A DNA stretch of 14,680 bases from positions 1 to 14,680 of the forward strand of contig PFAA01000040.1 of the NCBI GenBank assembly GCA_002778715.1. The letters run 5' to 3'. Below are positions 7,301-14,680 of this stretch, piece after piece. The notes below the pieces were generated by a model that saw nothing but the letters and a program-made list of their open reading frames with translations, was not told where the DNA came from and ran no database searches. Within the stretch, counting starts at the first letter, position 1; every line of letters begins with the position of its first letter. Position numbers and translations under genes: made by a program. Source of the stretch: Candidatus Campbellbacteria bacterium CG10_big_fil_rev_8_21_14_0_10_35_52. Lineage in GTDB: Bacteria; Patescibacteriota; Minisyncoccia; Phycocordibacterales; UBA2163.

Positions 7301-8005
7301 GCGTATGTTGACGGTATTGTTTCAGAGATAAGAAATGAGGCAAAAGAAAAAATAATCATCTTACTTCCGAATGCCGGCGAGAAAGCCGTGAAATCAAAAA
7401 AAGGCTTGGAATACATTGTTAATTTCAGAAGAACAATACTTGTGAAGGTTGGAGACAAAGTATCAAAAGGAGATTTTTTAACTGACGGGTCGGCGGATAT
7501 AGATGAATTATTTAAATATGCCGGAAAGAGAAAAACGCAGGACTATATAATCAATGAAATTAACAGAATATACGAATTGCAAGGGGCAACAATATCAAGG
7601 AAACATATAGAATTAATAATAAAACAAATGTTTTCCCGTATGAAAGTGAAAGACATATTAAGCGATGTTTTCACGGCAGGCGATATTATTGAGAATCACG
7701 AATTTGCAAATGCCAACAAATACGCAAAAGAAAACAACACGAAACAGCCGACCGCGGAGCCGCTTGTTCTTGGAATATCAGAAGTGTCTTCATCAAGAAA
7801 AAGTTTTCTTTCCGCCGCGTCGTTTCAAAATACGACAAGGATACTTATAAACTCGGCAATTCGCGGAAGTATTGACAAGTTAATCGGGCTTAAAGAAAAT
7901 GTTATCATAGGAAGATTAATCCCAGCGGGAACCGGATTTAAAGGAAGCCCGAAAGCTAAAATGATAGAGGAGATAAAGAAAGCAAGGGGCGAAGATGAAG
8001 GATAA
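4319..8005 (+). CDS. rpoC: DNA-directed RNA polymerase subunit beta'
   Basis: This is the 1228-residue beta' subunit, carrying the catalytic magnesium site of RNA polymerase. The N-terminal zinc ribbon has C72, C74, C87 and C90. The catalytic loop is NADFDGDMMAVHIPLS (505-520) with D507, D509 and D511; M512 replaces the usual glutamine. The bridge-helix and F-loop region includes GARGSLGQITQMSGM (756-770) and THGSRKGLTDTALQTAKAGY (803-822). The second zinc site is C841, C913, C920 and C923. The trigger-loop segment is GTQLTMNTKHTGG (952-964), where N958 and K960 stand in place of the R933 and F935 of E. coli; H961 (H936) is kept. The protein is shorter than that of E. coli (1407), lacking most of its inserts. 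The ATG at 4319 lies 11 bp after rpoB in the same operon and has no Shine-Dalgarno sequence. Confidence 0.98.
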   Translation: MSIINNKTHKTSLLNTENFDIVSLKLASPDTILEWSFGEVTKPETINYRTQRSEKNGLFDEKIFGPEKDYECYCGKYRGIRYRGIICERCGVEITRSIVRRERMAHIELCTPVSHIWFLRSIPSRISLILGISASNVEKIIYFAGYIVTKVIEEERIKILKDLDIEYKTKIKSVNDDKTKTRLKELFVSAKKEIENIQEGAVLDEIVYHKYAIKYGTLFETGIGAEAIYDIFKNLDLKKLIEKLETQLEKAKSIEREKTNKRLSLIKAMDSANIRPEWMFMIRIPVIPPALRPMVALEGGRHATSDVNDLYRRVINRNNRLKKLKEINAPDVILRNEKRILQEAVDALIDNSLRRGNMLFSAMNQAQRRPLKSLSDYLRGKQGYFRQNLLGKRVDYSGRSVIVIGPDLKLDECGLPKYMALELFRPFIIAKLLERELAYNIRGAGRLIDENIPEVWAILEEVIKEKFVLLNRAPTLHRQGIQAFKPILIEGDAIQIHPLVCPAFNADFDGDMMAVHIPLSEEAQFEAKNIISANKNILKPGNGDPVISTKMLDIVLGCYWMTKIIPGEKGEGKIFPNPNSAITAYDFDAVGFRAKIKVMPSDKLRYKRFEGLPFETSIGKILFNSTLPNDYPYVDYEITNKSMMALVDDLIRIYGLDKIQEIINKIKNFGFKYVTHSGITWGIDDVIVPEKKKEIIKNAKEKSKEITIHYNEGLILKEEMRRMNIEIWTNAKNEIEKEIPNTLKKDGSVYDMWKSGARGSLGQITQMSGMVGLMQNPKGETIGFPIIASMKEGLTPIEYFTTTHGSRKGLTDTALQTAKAGYLTRRLFDVAQDAIITEEDCGVKEGILINKVSASGFGISMAKNIKGRFLAEDIKNSEGNILFKKGILLKEKEAKEIEDTGIESVSVRSPMVCKTQQGICQNCYGIDMTTKNLVEIGEAVGTIAAQAIGEPGTQLTMNTKHTGGAFSAGGDVTQGLPRVDEVFEKRTPKNPANIAYVDGIVSEIRNEAKEKIIILLPNAGEKAVKSKKGLEYIVNFRRTILVKVGDKVSKGDFLTDGSADIDELFKYAGKRKTQDYIINEINRIYELQGATISRKHIELIIKQMFSRMKVKDILSDVFTAGDIIENHEFANANKYAKENNTKQPTAEPLVLGISEVSSSRKSFLSAASFQNTTRILINSAIRGSIDKLIGLKENVIIGRLIPAGTGFKGSPKAKMIEEIKKARGEDEG

Positions 8006-8097
8006 GTTGTTTAGGTAAAGCGGAAAATTGGAGACAAAAAACAAAATAACAATCATCTTACTTTTTAGGTTTTGTGTTTTTAATTTTAATCTAAATT

Positions 8098-9819
8098 ATG
8101 TCATCTACAGTTGAAAAAATAAAAGACCGTTTGAATATTGTGGATGTTGTCAGCCAGTATATAAAACTTGAAAAAGCTGGCAATAATCTTAGAGCGAAAT
8201 GCCCGTTTCATAATGAAAAAACTCCTTCTTTTTTTGTATCGCCACTTAGAAATTCTTACTATTGTTTTGGGTGCAATGCGAGCGGAGATATCTTTTCGTT
8301 CGTTGAAAATTTTGAGGGGGTTGATTTTATGGGAGCTTTGAAAATATTAGGCGAAAAGTCGGGTATTCCGATTGTGTTTGAAAAAAAGACCGCTAAAGAT
8401 GAAAGGTCTCGTCTGTATAATATTATGGAAGAAGCTTGTTTATTCTTTGAAAAAAATTTGAAAGCCGATTTAAACGATAATATAAGAAAATATTTAAAAA
8501 AAAGAGGTTTAAACGAAGAAACGATTAAAAAATGGAAAGTGGGGTATTCTAGTTCGTCTTGGAGCGGGCTGTATGATTATTTGAGAAAAACTTTTATAGC
8601 GACAGATATAGAAAAAGCGGGACTTATAAAAAAATCCGATGAAAAAAACGATAATTATTATGATAGATTTCGCGACAGAATAATGTTTCCTATTTCAGAC
8701 AGTTCCGGAAGAATTATCGCTTTTTCTGGAAGAATTTTTAAAGAAGACGACAAAAACGCCAAATATATAAATTCTCCAGAGACACCGCTGTTTAGCAAAT
8801 CAAAAATTTTATATGGTTACGACAAAGCAAAATTTGCGCTCCGAAAATTAAATTTTTCAATCATAGTTGAAGGACAGATGGATTTATTAGCGTCTCATCA
8901 GGATGGTTTTACAAATACCGTAGCTGTGTCGGGAACAGCTCTTTCAATGGAACAGCTTAATCTTTTACGCCGACTTTCAAACAATATTGTTATGGCATTT
9001 GATTCTGATTCAGCGGGTGTGGCGTCATCGGGTAAAAGCGCTATGCTCGCGCTCTCACTTGGTATGGATGTGAAAGTTGCCAGATTGCCGTCAGGAGAGG
9101 ACCCATCATCAATTATATTAAAAGATAAAAACATATGGAAAGACGCGATTAAAAATTCAAAACACATTGTGGATTTTTATCTTGATATGTTTTTTGAATC
9201 AATAAATGATAAAAGAAAATTACATTTGAAAATACAGCAGATTGTAATCCCGTATATAGCAAAAATACCGAATAAAATAGACCAAGCTCATTTTATTTCC
9301 ACAACTGCGGCGCGTCTTGGCGTATCGGAAGATATTATACGGGAAGAGACATACAAGGTTTTGGAAAATAAAAATTATAATACAGATTATAATATTGATT
9401 CACAAAATTCGTTCAGAAAAGATGAAAAAGAGATTTTTTTATTAAAGAGAAGTTCAATAGAGAAAAAGATAGCGTCTATAATCAATTGGCAAAAAAGCAT
9501 AGACAATCCGATTATTGATATAAAATCCACAATCAATAAATTAGAAATTATTTTAGGTATTGAAAATACCAAACGCTTAATAAATGAAAATAAAAATACA
9601 GAAAAGTTTATTTTTGAATCAGAACATATATATGCAAATCATACGGATTTACAGGAAGATTTAGACGACCTTTTGCTTCATTTGGAACGAGAATGTCTGA
9701 AAGAATCTATGGATAAAATATTGGATGAACTAAAATTGGCGGAGGCGGAAGACGATTCGGATAAAATATCAGAAGCATTAAAGAAGCATAAAAAAATTTC
9801 AGGCAAATTAAACAAATAA
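8098..9819 (+). CDS. dnaG: DNA primase DnaG
   Basis: This 573-residue DNA primase makes RNA primers at the replication fork together with the replicative helicase. Domains in order are the CHC2 zinc finger with C35, H38, C56 and C59; a primase core with [10 protein letters not shown] (190-199) and [13 protein letters not shown] (222-234); and the TOPRIM fold with EGQMD (E258) and FDSDSAG (D302, D304), the metal-binding acidic residues. Residues from about 420 to 573 are charged and poorly conserved, where helicase-binding domains usually lie. The length is normal for the family. The ATG at 8098 gives a standard N-terminus ([18 protein letters not shown]). It lies 92 bp after rpoC with no clear terminator or promoter between them, so read-through from rpoBC is plausible. 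The sigma gene follows after 28 bp, the usual dnaG-rpoD pairing. Confidence 0.97.
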   Translation: MSSTVEKIKDRLNIVDVVSQYIKLEKAGNNLRAKCPFHNEKTPSFFVSPLRNSYYCFGCNASGDIFSFVENFEGVDFMGALKILGEKSGIPIVFEKKTAKDERSRLYNIMEEACLFFEKNLKADLNDNIRKYLKKRGLNEETIKKWKVGYSSSSWSGLYDYLRKTFIATDIEKAGLIKKSDEKNDNYYDRFRDRIMFPISDSSGRIIAFSGRIFKEDDKNAKYINSPETPLFSKSKILYGYDKAKFALRKLNFSIIVEGQMDLLASHQDGFTNTVAVSGTALSMEQLNLLRRLSNNIVMAFDSDSAGVASSGKSAMLALSLGMDVKVARLPSGEDPSSIILKDKNIWKDAIKNSKHIVDFYLDMFFESINDKRKLHLKIQQIVIPYIAKIPNKIDQAHFISTTAARLGVSEDIIREETYKVLENKNYNTDYNIDSQNSFRKDEKEIFLLKRSSIEKKIASIINWQKSIDNPIIDIKSTINKLEIILGIENTKRLINENKNTEKFIFESEHIYANHTDLQEDLDDLLLHLERECLKESMDKILDELKLAEAEDDSDKISEALKKHKKISGKLNK

Positions 9820-9847
9820 ACTTATTTATAATAATTTAAATTTATAT

Positions 9848-11188
9848 ATGACAAAATTAAAAAAGCCGCTAAAATCAAAAAATAAAACTTTTGTTTTAAA
9901 AGAAACAAAGAAACGCGCGAAAAATGTCAGGAAATCTTTAAAAATGCGTAAAGTTTTAAAAAACAGAAGTTTAAAAAAATCAATTAGCTTAAAAAACGGC
10001 AAACATAAATTATCTGCGAAAAAAAGAAAAAAAATACGCCATGGAATCGGCGTAAGAAAAAAAACTCCCATATCTTCGCTTAATAATAAAAGCGGACGAA
10101 TAGGAAAGAAAATAAAAGAGCTTGAAAAAAAATCAAACTCCCTTTTAACAAAAGGCCGTTCACGCGGTTTTATCACTTATGATGAGATATTAAAAGAATT
10201 TCCTTCAATAGAGGAAGATATTATTTTTCTTGAAGAATTATATGAAAAATTTAATTCAGCGAATATAGATGTGCTTGAAGGCGGTGGTATGCTTGATGAC
10301 AGCGTCACTGATATGGTTGATAAGAAAAATATATATAAACGCGGCAGTAATATAGCTTCGCATGATTCAATACAGATATATCTTAGAGATATAGGCAGAA
10401 ATCCTCTTATTAACGCAAAAGAAGAACGCGAACTCGCGAAAAGAATTTTAGACGGCGACACTGAAGCAAGAAATTTACTCGCGCGTGCGAATTTGAGACT
10501 TGTTGTGTCAATAGCGAAAAGATATGTTGGAAGAAGTCCCGACCTTACAATTCTTGACCTTATACAAGAAGGGAATTTAGGACTTTTTAAAGCGGTGGAT
10601 AAATTTGATTATACTAAGGGTTATAAATTTTCAACTTATGCCACATGGTGGATAAGACAAGCGATAACGCGAGCGCTTGCCGACCAGTCAAGAACTATCA
10701 GGATTCCCGTCCATATGGTTGAAACTATCGCGAAATATAAACAGACATTCAGACGCTTGTCTCAAGACCTCGGTCGCGACCCGCTTGCAGATGAAATAGC
10801 GGTTGAAATGGATCTTTCTACCGATAAAATTTATCAGATTGAAAAAATAAATCAGGATACAATTTCGCTCGAGCGTCCTGTTGGAGATGATGGTGATGAG
10901 AAATCAACATTAGGAGATTTTATAAAAGACGACAAAATATCTTCTCCGGACCAAGATACTTCAAGGCGTATTTTAGCAGACCAAATTCGCGAAATTATTA
11001 ACGACCTTTCTCCAAAAGAAAAAAAAATTCTTGAAATGAGAAATGGACTTGATGACGGCATATATCATACGCTTGAGGAAGTTGGTAAAGAATTTGGCGT
11101 TACCCGAGAACGAATTAGGCAAATTGAAGCAAAAGCTCTTGAAAAAATTCAAAAGCATGAAAAAGCACAGAGATTGAGGAATTATTGA
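9848..11188 (+). CDS. rpoD: RNA polymerase primary sigma factor with basic N-terminal tail
   Basis: This 446-residue housekeeping sigma factor (also called SigA) directs RNA polymerase to promoters. Residues 1-95 hold 31 Lys and 8 Arg but only three acidic residues. A region 1.1-like segment follows at about 104-144. Region 1.2 is at about 173-200 and region 2 at about 207-290, with [19 protein letters not shown] and the -10-reading helix [12 protein letters not shown], which keeps Q271 and T274 (E. coli Q437, T440). Region 3 is at about 293-362 and region 4 at about 376-446, with the helix-turn-helix [10 protein letters not shown] and the -35-reading residues R420, E421 and R424. The next in-frame ATG codons are at residues 33 and 148. 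Using 148 would remove region 1.1, and using 33 would still leave a basic tail, so the tail is real at least in part. Confidence 0.96.
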   Translation: MTKLKKPLKSKNKTFVLKETKKRAKNVRKSLKMRKVLKNRSLKKSISLKNGKHKLSAKKRKKIRHGIGVRKKTPISSLNNKSGRIGKKIKELEKKSNSLLTKGRSRGFITYDEILKEFPSIEEDIIFLEELYEKFNSANIDVLEGGGMLDDSVTDMVDKKNIYKRGSNIASHDSIQIYLRDIGRNPLINAKEERELAKRILDGDTEARNLLARANLRLVVSIAKRYVGRSPDLTILDLIQEGNLGLFKAVDKFDYTKGYKFSTYATWWIRQAITRALADQSRTIRIPVHMVETIAKYKQTFRRLSQDLGRDPLADEIAVEMDLSTDKIYQIEKINQDTISLERPVGDDGDEKSTLGDFIKDDKISSPDQDTSRRILADQIREIINDLSPKEKKILEMRNGLDDGIYHTLEEVGKEFGVTRERIRQIEAKALEKIQKHEKAQRLRNY

Positions 11189-11296
11189 ATCAATAAAATA
11201 TAAGACGCGAGACGCGAAATATGACGAAAAATCTTATAACACTTTATACGATGAGTTTTCCACATTTTATTTCCTTTTATTTATTTTTGAAATGAG

Positions 11297-11324
11297 TTAT
11301 TATTAAGTCAGTTATCATTATAAT
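11297..11324 (+). promoter_or_regulatory. Possible promoter before the FKBP gene
   Basis: A perfect TATAAT lies at 11319-11324, with only a weak -35 match (TTATTA, 11297-11302, 16-bp spacer). It is 55 bp before the start codon, in a 190-bp A+T-rich gap where chance matches are common. The gap has no convincing terminator for the sigma gene. A 7-bp stem (11199-11205 with 11232-11238) has a long loop and no T run. Confidence 0.3.
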
Positions 11325-11378
11325 CGTAATTATGATATATTAGTTTTTAATTTATTATTAGATAATCTGTATTTATAT

Positions 11379-11903
11379 ATGAAGAAATTAAATAAAAATG
11401 AAAAGATAGCGGTGTTTGTGTCGCTTGCCGTGATATTATTTTTTTTCGCGGCTGCAAGTATTGTTGGTTTTATTTCAAATAAAATAAAAGTTGATTCAAT
11501 CGGCGCCAACGCGTCTTTGGGAGAATTAACAAATGAAAGAGATAATAAAATTATTTCATCAAACGCAAATAATATGACTATAACAGATATAAGTTTAGGA
11601 ACAGGAAAAGAAGCAAAACAGGGTCAGATATTAACGGTGCATTATACAGGCGCTCTTGAAGATGGAACAAAATTTGACAGTTCTATTGATAGAAACACGC
11701 CTTTTAGATTTATTCTTGGCGCGGGGCAAGTTATAAAAGGATGGGAAATTGGGTTTTTCGGAATGAAAGTCGGCGGAAAAAGAAAACTTGTGATTCCCGC
11801 GGAGCTCGCTTACGGCAGTCAAGATAGAGGGAATATTCCGGCGAATTCAACTTTATTTTTTGATGTTGAGTTGCTTGCCGCTGAAGACCAAGAGACATTT
11901 TAG
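11379..11903 (+). CDS. Membrane-anchored FKBP-type peptidyl-prolyl isomerase
   Basis: This 174-residue protein has a short basic N-terminus, one hydrophobic segment (about 10-32), a polar linker (about 34-65) and a single FKBP domain (about 66-170). The domain catalyses cis-trans isomerisation of Xaa-Pro bonds. The pocket residues known from human FKBP12 are all present: Y89 (HYTG), F99 and D100 (KFDSS), F109, V118 and I119, W122 (VIKGW), Y145 (AYGS) and F161 (FFDVELL). It should therefore be an active enzyme, tethered by its N-terminus with the domain probably outside the cytoplasm, helping secreted or envelope proteins fold. I see no lipobox cysteine, so the segment reads as an uncleaved anchor. 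A terminator follows, suggesting a single-gene transcript. Confidence 0.93.
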   Translation: MKKLNKNEKIAVFVSLAVILFFFAAASIVGFISNKIKVDSIGANASLGELTNERDNKIISSNANNMTITDISLGTGKEAKQGQILTVHYTGALEDGTKFDSSIDRNTPFRFILGAGQVIKGWEIGFFGMKVGGKRKLVIPAELAYGSQDRGNIPANSTLFFDVELLAAEDQETF

Positions 11904-11943
11904 TTTTAATTTTCAGAGAATAAAGAATTTAAATGGCAAATAT

Positions 11944-11990
11944 AATGCAAACCCCCGCAAGCCAAAAACTTGTGGGGTTTTGCATTAGAG
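11944..11990 (+). terminator. Intrinsic terminator after the FKBP gene
   Basis: Arms 11944-11961 and 11969-11986 pair over 18 positions with one mismatch and one G-T pair around a 7-nt loop (CCAAAAA). The core is G+C-rich (CCCC/GGGG) and runs into TTTTGCATT. The T run is short and itself pairs in the full stem, so efficiency is uncertain. The outer part is symmetrical enough to work weakly on the other strand. Confidence 0.6.
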
Positions 11991-12007
11991 AATATTTATA
12001 ATATTCT
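11989..12007. repeat. Small A+T-rich hairpin
   Basis: AGAATATT (11989-11996) and AATATTCT (12000-12007) form a perfect 8-bp stem with a 3-nt loop, directly after the preceding terminator. The centre contains TATAAT, but no -35 box lies at a proper distance, so I do not call a promoter. Confidence 0.45.
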
Positions 12008-12024
12008 TGCAGTTACAATATGTC

Positions 12025-12130
12025 TATGAATTACGAAACGCAAAAATTTAGGTCCTCGCTCGCAAAATCTTTTTATTTTTTAAATGTTTTTGCTCAATAG
12101 ACCATAAATTTTTGCGTTTCGTAATTCATA
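12025..12130. repeat. Long perfect inverted repeat ending at the tgt start
   Basis: Arms 12025-12050 and 12105-12130 are perfect 26-bp reverse complements. The stem extends inwards by four pairs (12051-12054 with 12100-12103) past a single unpaired A12104. The loop is T-rich and contains a smaller GCAAAA/TTTTGC pair. The right arm ends three bases before the ATG of tgt. In a transcript containing both arms, the region just upstream of the tgt start would be locked in a stem. The layout (terminal inverted repeats, about 106 bp, no gene) would also fit a miniature mobile element, but I see no clear target-site duplication. Confidence 0.8.
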
Positions 12131-12133
12131 AAT

Positions 12134-13369
12134 ATGTTTAAGATTGAGAAAAAACTTAAAAATAAATTCGGCAGAGTCGGGGAATTTATAACTCCAAATG
12201 GTATCATAAAAACACCAGCTTTTATCGTTGTCGGAACGAAAGCCACGGTGAAATCACTCTCGCCGGAACAAGTCAATAATCTCGGCGCGCAAGCGGTGCT
12301 TGGCAATACATATCATTTATATTTACAGCCAGGCGATGATATTATAAAAAAAGCAGGTGGATTGAATAAATTTATGAACTGGAATGGTCCGACTTTCACC
12401 GACTCCGGCGGTTTTCAGGTGTTTTCTCTCGGCGAAGGATTTAGTTCTGGTGAAAATAAATTTAAATCTCAAAAAAATATTTTAAATCGCTCTTTAAAGA
12501 TTTCAAGTAAAATTCAGAATGTTCATACAAAATTAGTAAAAATAAAAGAAGACGGCGTGGAATTTCGTTCTTATATAGACGGAAGCAAACATTATTTTAC
12601 TCCTGAAAAATCAATAGAAATTCAAAATAATATCGGGGCAGATATAATATTCGCTTTTGATGAATGCTCTTCGCCATCCGCGGAATATGATTATCAAAAA
12701 GAGGCGATGGAGAGAACGCACAGATGGGCAAAGAGGTCTCTTTATTATAATAATCATCACTACCTGAAGAACTCGGGGGTTCAATTTCCAAGTTCTTCAA
12801 ACGGAAATAAACAAGCGTTGTTCGGAATCGTTCAAGGAGGAAAGTTTGGAGATTTACGAAAAAAAAGCGCAAAAGTTATAGGCGGAATGGATTTTGACGG
12901 TTTCGGCATAGGCGGGTCGTTTTCAAAAGAAGGATTAGACGAAACGCTTCGTTTTGTTAACGGTATTTTACCGGAAGAGAAAATAAAACATTTGCTTGGC
13001 ATAGGAGAACCGATTGATTTATTTATAGGAATTGAGAATGGAATAGATTCATTTGACTGCGTTTCTCCAACACGAATCGCGCGCACTGGAATGTTATATA
13101 CAAAACACGGAAGAATAAATATCATAAAAGCGGAATACTCGCGCGATTTTTCAAAAATAGAAGACGATTGCGAATGTTATACTTGCAAAAATTACACAAA
13201 AGCGTATCTTTCGCATCTTTTCCGCGCTCAAGAAATGTTCGCTTCAACTCTTGCGTCAATTCATAATTTATATTTCATAGTTAATTTAGTGAAGAATATA
13301 AGACAATCAATTTTGGATAAGAATTTTTACGAATTAAAAGAAAAATTTTTGAAAAAATATTATGCGTGA
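12134..13369 (+). CDS. tgt: tRNA-guanine(34) transglycosylase
   Basis: Tgt exchanges guanine 34 in the anticodon of GUN tRNAs for a queuosine precursor (or queuine). Residue names in brackets are from the Zymomonas mobilis enzyme. Visible residues are D90 in TDSGGFQVF (D102, general acid/base), D176 and C178 in FAFDECSSP (D156, C158), Q234 in GIVQGG (Q203), the nucleophile D308 in FDCVSPTR (D280), and the zinc ligands C346, C348, C351 and H377. The substrate-pocket segment that reads LAVGE in Zymomonas is SFSKE here (262-266). At 411 residues it is longer than usual because of an extra stretch at about 101-136 and a smaller one at about 212-225. No queuosine-synthesis gene is nearby, so the incoming base may be salvaged. 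The ATG at 12134 gives the expected N-terminus; it lies just after a long hairpin and overlaps uvrB at its end. Confidence 0.96.
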   Translation: MFKIEKKLKNKFGRVGEFITPNGIIKTPAFIVVGTKATVKSLSPEQVNNLGAQAVLGNTYHLYLQPGDDIIKKAGGLNKFMNWNGPTFTDSGGFQVFSLGEGFSSGENKFKSQKNILNRSLKISSKIQNVHTKLVKIKEDGVEFRSYIDGSKHYFTPEKSIEIQNNIGADIIFAFDECSSPSAEYDYQKEAMERTHRWAKRSLYYNNHHYLKNSGVQFPSSSNGNKQALFGIVQGGKFGDLRKKSAKVIGGMDFDGFGIGGSFSKEGLDETLRFVNGILPEEKIKHLLGIGEPIDLFIGIENGIDSFDCVSPTRIARTGMLYTKHGRINIIKAEYSRDFSKIEDDCECYTCKNYTKAYLSHLFRAQEMFASTLASIHNLYFIVNLVKNIRQSILDKNFYELKEKFLKKYYA

Positions 13370-14680
13370 TAAATTTAAATTAAAATCAAATTTCAAGCCG
13401 GCTGGAGACCAAATAAAAGCGATTAAAGAACTTATGGACGGCATTAAAGCGGGCGCGCGGCGACAGACCCTTTTGGGCGTAACAGGAAGTGGAAAAACAT
13501 TTACAATCGCGAATATTATTGAAAAGACGCAAAAACCGACACTTGTTTTAGCGCACAATAAGACGCTTGCCGCGCAATTGGCTCAAGAATATAGAGAATT
13601 TTTTCCAGCCGCCGCTGTGCATTATTTTGTATCATATTATGATTATTATCAGCCGGAAGCGTATTTGCCCATAACAGACACCTATATTGAAAAAGAAACG
13701 CAAATCAATGAAGAGATTGACCGACTTCGGCATTCTGCCACACAAGCGCTTTTGACTCGCAAAGATGTCATTATAGTAGCGTCAGTTTCGGCAATTTACG
13801 GACTTGGAAATCCTGTTGAGTATAAAAAAGTGAATATAAAAATTGAAAATAAAATGAAAATAACAAGAGCGGAGATTATAAGAAAACTTATTGAAATATA
13901 TTTTGAACGAACAAATGCAGACCTTGCGCCCGGTAAATTTAGGGCTATCGGCAATGTTATTGAAATAATGCCAGTCAATGAAAAGATTATATACAGAATA
14001 GAATTACTCGTTAACAAAATTATTAAGTTGGATAAAATTGACGAGATTTCAAGAAAAATTTTAGAAAAAGATATTAAATCATTTTTTCTTTTTCCAGCAA
14101 AACATTTTGTGACGCTAGAGAATGAAAGAAAGCGCGCCATAATTGATATTAAAGAAGAACTTAAGAAACGGCTCTCTGAACTAAAAAATGCAGGCAAGAT
14201 TTTAGAATATGAAAGATTGAAAAGAAGAACCAATTACGACCTTGCTCTTATAAGAGAAATTGGATATACAAACGGCATTGAAAACTATTCTCGGCATTTT
14301 GACGGCAGAAAAGATGGAGAACCACCATATACTTTACTTTCTTATTTCCCGCGAAAAAAAGACGGTTCGGCGGATTTTCTTACAATAATTGATGAATCGC
14401 ATGTTACTGTGCCGCAACTTGGAGGAATGTATGCTGGAGACAGAGCAAGAAAAAAAACACTGATAGAATTTGGTTTCAGATTGCCGTCCGCTATTGACAA
14501 CAGACCGCTTAATTTTGAAGAGTTTGAAGAAAAAGTAGGGCAAACTATTTATACATCCGCCACCCCAGCTGAATATGAAATCAAATACAGCGAGCAAGTT
14601 GTAGAGCAAATAATCCGTCCGACAGGATTAGTTGATCCGGAAATCATTATTCGTCCAATAAATATGACGGAGGTCGCACC
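13362..14680 (+). CDS. uvrB: Excinuclease ABC subunit B, 3' end outside the window
   Basis: The first 439 codons of UvrB are present; the family length is about 650-680, so the helicase C-terminal part and the UvrC-binding tail are missing only because the window ends. UvrB receives damaged DNA from UvrA, verifies it and recruits UvrC in nucleotide excision repair. Visible features are FKPAGDQ (11-17), Walker A GVTGSGKT (39-46, with K45), the beta-hairpin YYDYYQPEAYLP (92-103) that inserts between DNA strands, DRLRHSAT (120-127), the UvrA-binding domain (about 150-250), Walker B DESH (344-347), and TSATPAEYE (398-406). The start ATG at 13362 lies inside the end of tgt (8-base overlap, ATGCGTGA), so the two genes are probably translationally coupled. 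No Shine-Dalgarno sequence is evident. Confidence 0.97.
   Translation, partial: MRDKFKLKSNFKPAGDQIKAIKELMDGIKAGARRQTLLGVTGSGKTFTIANIIEKTQKPTLVLAHNKTLAAQLAQEYREFFPAAAVHYFVSYYDYYQPEAYLPITDTYIEKETQINEEIDRLRHSATQALLTRKDVIIVASVSAIYGLGNPVEYKKVNIKIENKMKITRAEIIRKLIEIYFERTNADLAPGKFRAIGNVIEIMPVNEKIIYRIELLVNKIIKLDKIDEISRKILEKDIKSFFLFPAKHFVTLENERKRAIIDIKEELKKRLSELKNAGKILEYERLKRRTNYDLALIREIGYTNGIENYSRHFDGRKDGEPPYTLLSYFPRKKDGSADFLTIIDESHVTVPQLGGMYAGDRARKKTLIEFGFRLPSAIDNRPLNFEEFEEKVGQTIYTSATPAEYEIKYSEQVVEQIIRPTGLVDPEIIIRPINMTEVA

Noticed and set aside
8006-8097. Possible terminator between rpoC and dnaG (A-rich 8035-8045 with T-rich 8070-8081)
   Set aside because: The pairing is almost purely A-T with a long loop and mismatches, so it is not a convincing stem. 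The T-rich stretch is ordinary for this genome.
9826-10176. Minus-strand frame of 116 codons opposite the sigma gene
   Set aside because: It is the phenylalanine-rich mirror of the lysine-rich sigma tail and has no features of its own.

Overview
The window is an A+T-rich stretch of a bacterial chromosome carrying core information-processing genes, all on the + strand: rpoB, rpoC, dnaG, the housekeeping sigma gene (rpoD/sigA type), a membrane-anchored FKBP peptidyl-prolyl isomerase, tgt, and the first two thirds of uvrB. Compact RpoB and RpoC without the large proteobacterial inserts, short intergenic gaps, the standard genetic code (no in-frame TGA), and no Shine-Dalgarno sequence at any start all suggest a reduced-genome lineage. 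My best guess is Candidate Phyla Radiation/Patescibacteria, Parcubacteria-like. This is inference from gene style, not from a marker search.

Bases 1-445 are unlike the rest. A 106-codon open frame with unusual codon use (possibly incomplete at its 5' end) coincides almost completely with a chain of consecutive stem-loops. Two have GAAA tetraloops and two have single bulged T residues. The chain ends in a strong intrinsic terminator followed by a second hairpin with a T-rich tail. This is either a structured non-coding RNA or a heavily structured small mRNA, and I cannot assign it to a known family. Bases 446-1085 hold no intact gene. They contain two near-identical palindromes exactly 60 bp apart separated by (TAAAA)4, a more G+C-rich stretch that may be the remains of a gene, a near-consensus sigma-70-type promoter, and a roughly 280-nt leader with three hairpins in front of rpoB.

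Bases 1086-11188 form the transcription/replication block. rpoB and rpoC (11-bp gap) encode the catalytic core of RNA polymerase, and dnaG and the sigma gene (28-bp gap) follow 92 bp later. The rpoBC pair thus lies directly beside the dnaG-rpoD pair that in many bacteria belongs to the separate macromolecular-synthesis operon. The polymerase shows notable residues: several rifampicin-pocket positions carry changes associated with resistance, the RpoC trigger loop reads M-N-T-K-H where most bacteria have M-R-T-F-H, and the sigma factor starts with a very lysine-rich tail of about 95 residues. Its DNA-reading residues are conserved, which fits the consensus-like promoter upstream of rpoB.

Bases 11189-14680 carry the FKBP gene with its own short upstream region and terminator, then a perfect 26-bp inverted repeat that ends three bases before the tgt start codon, then tgt overlapping uvrB by 8 bases. 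tgt (queuosine-type tRNA modification) and uvrB (nucleotide excision repair) look translationally coupled. uvrB runs off the right edge.
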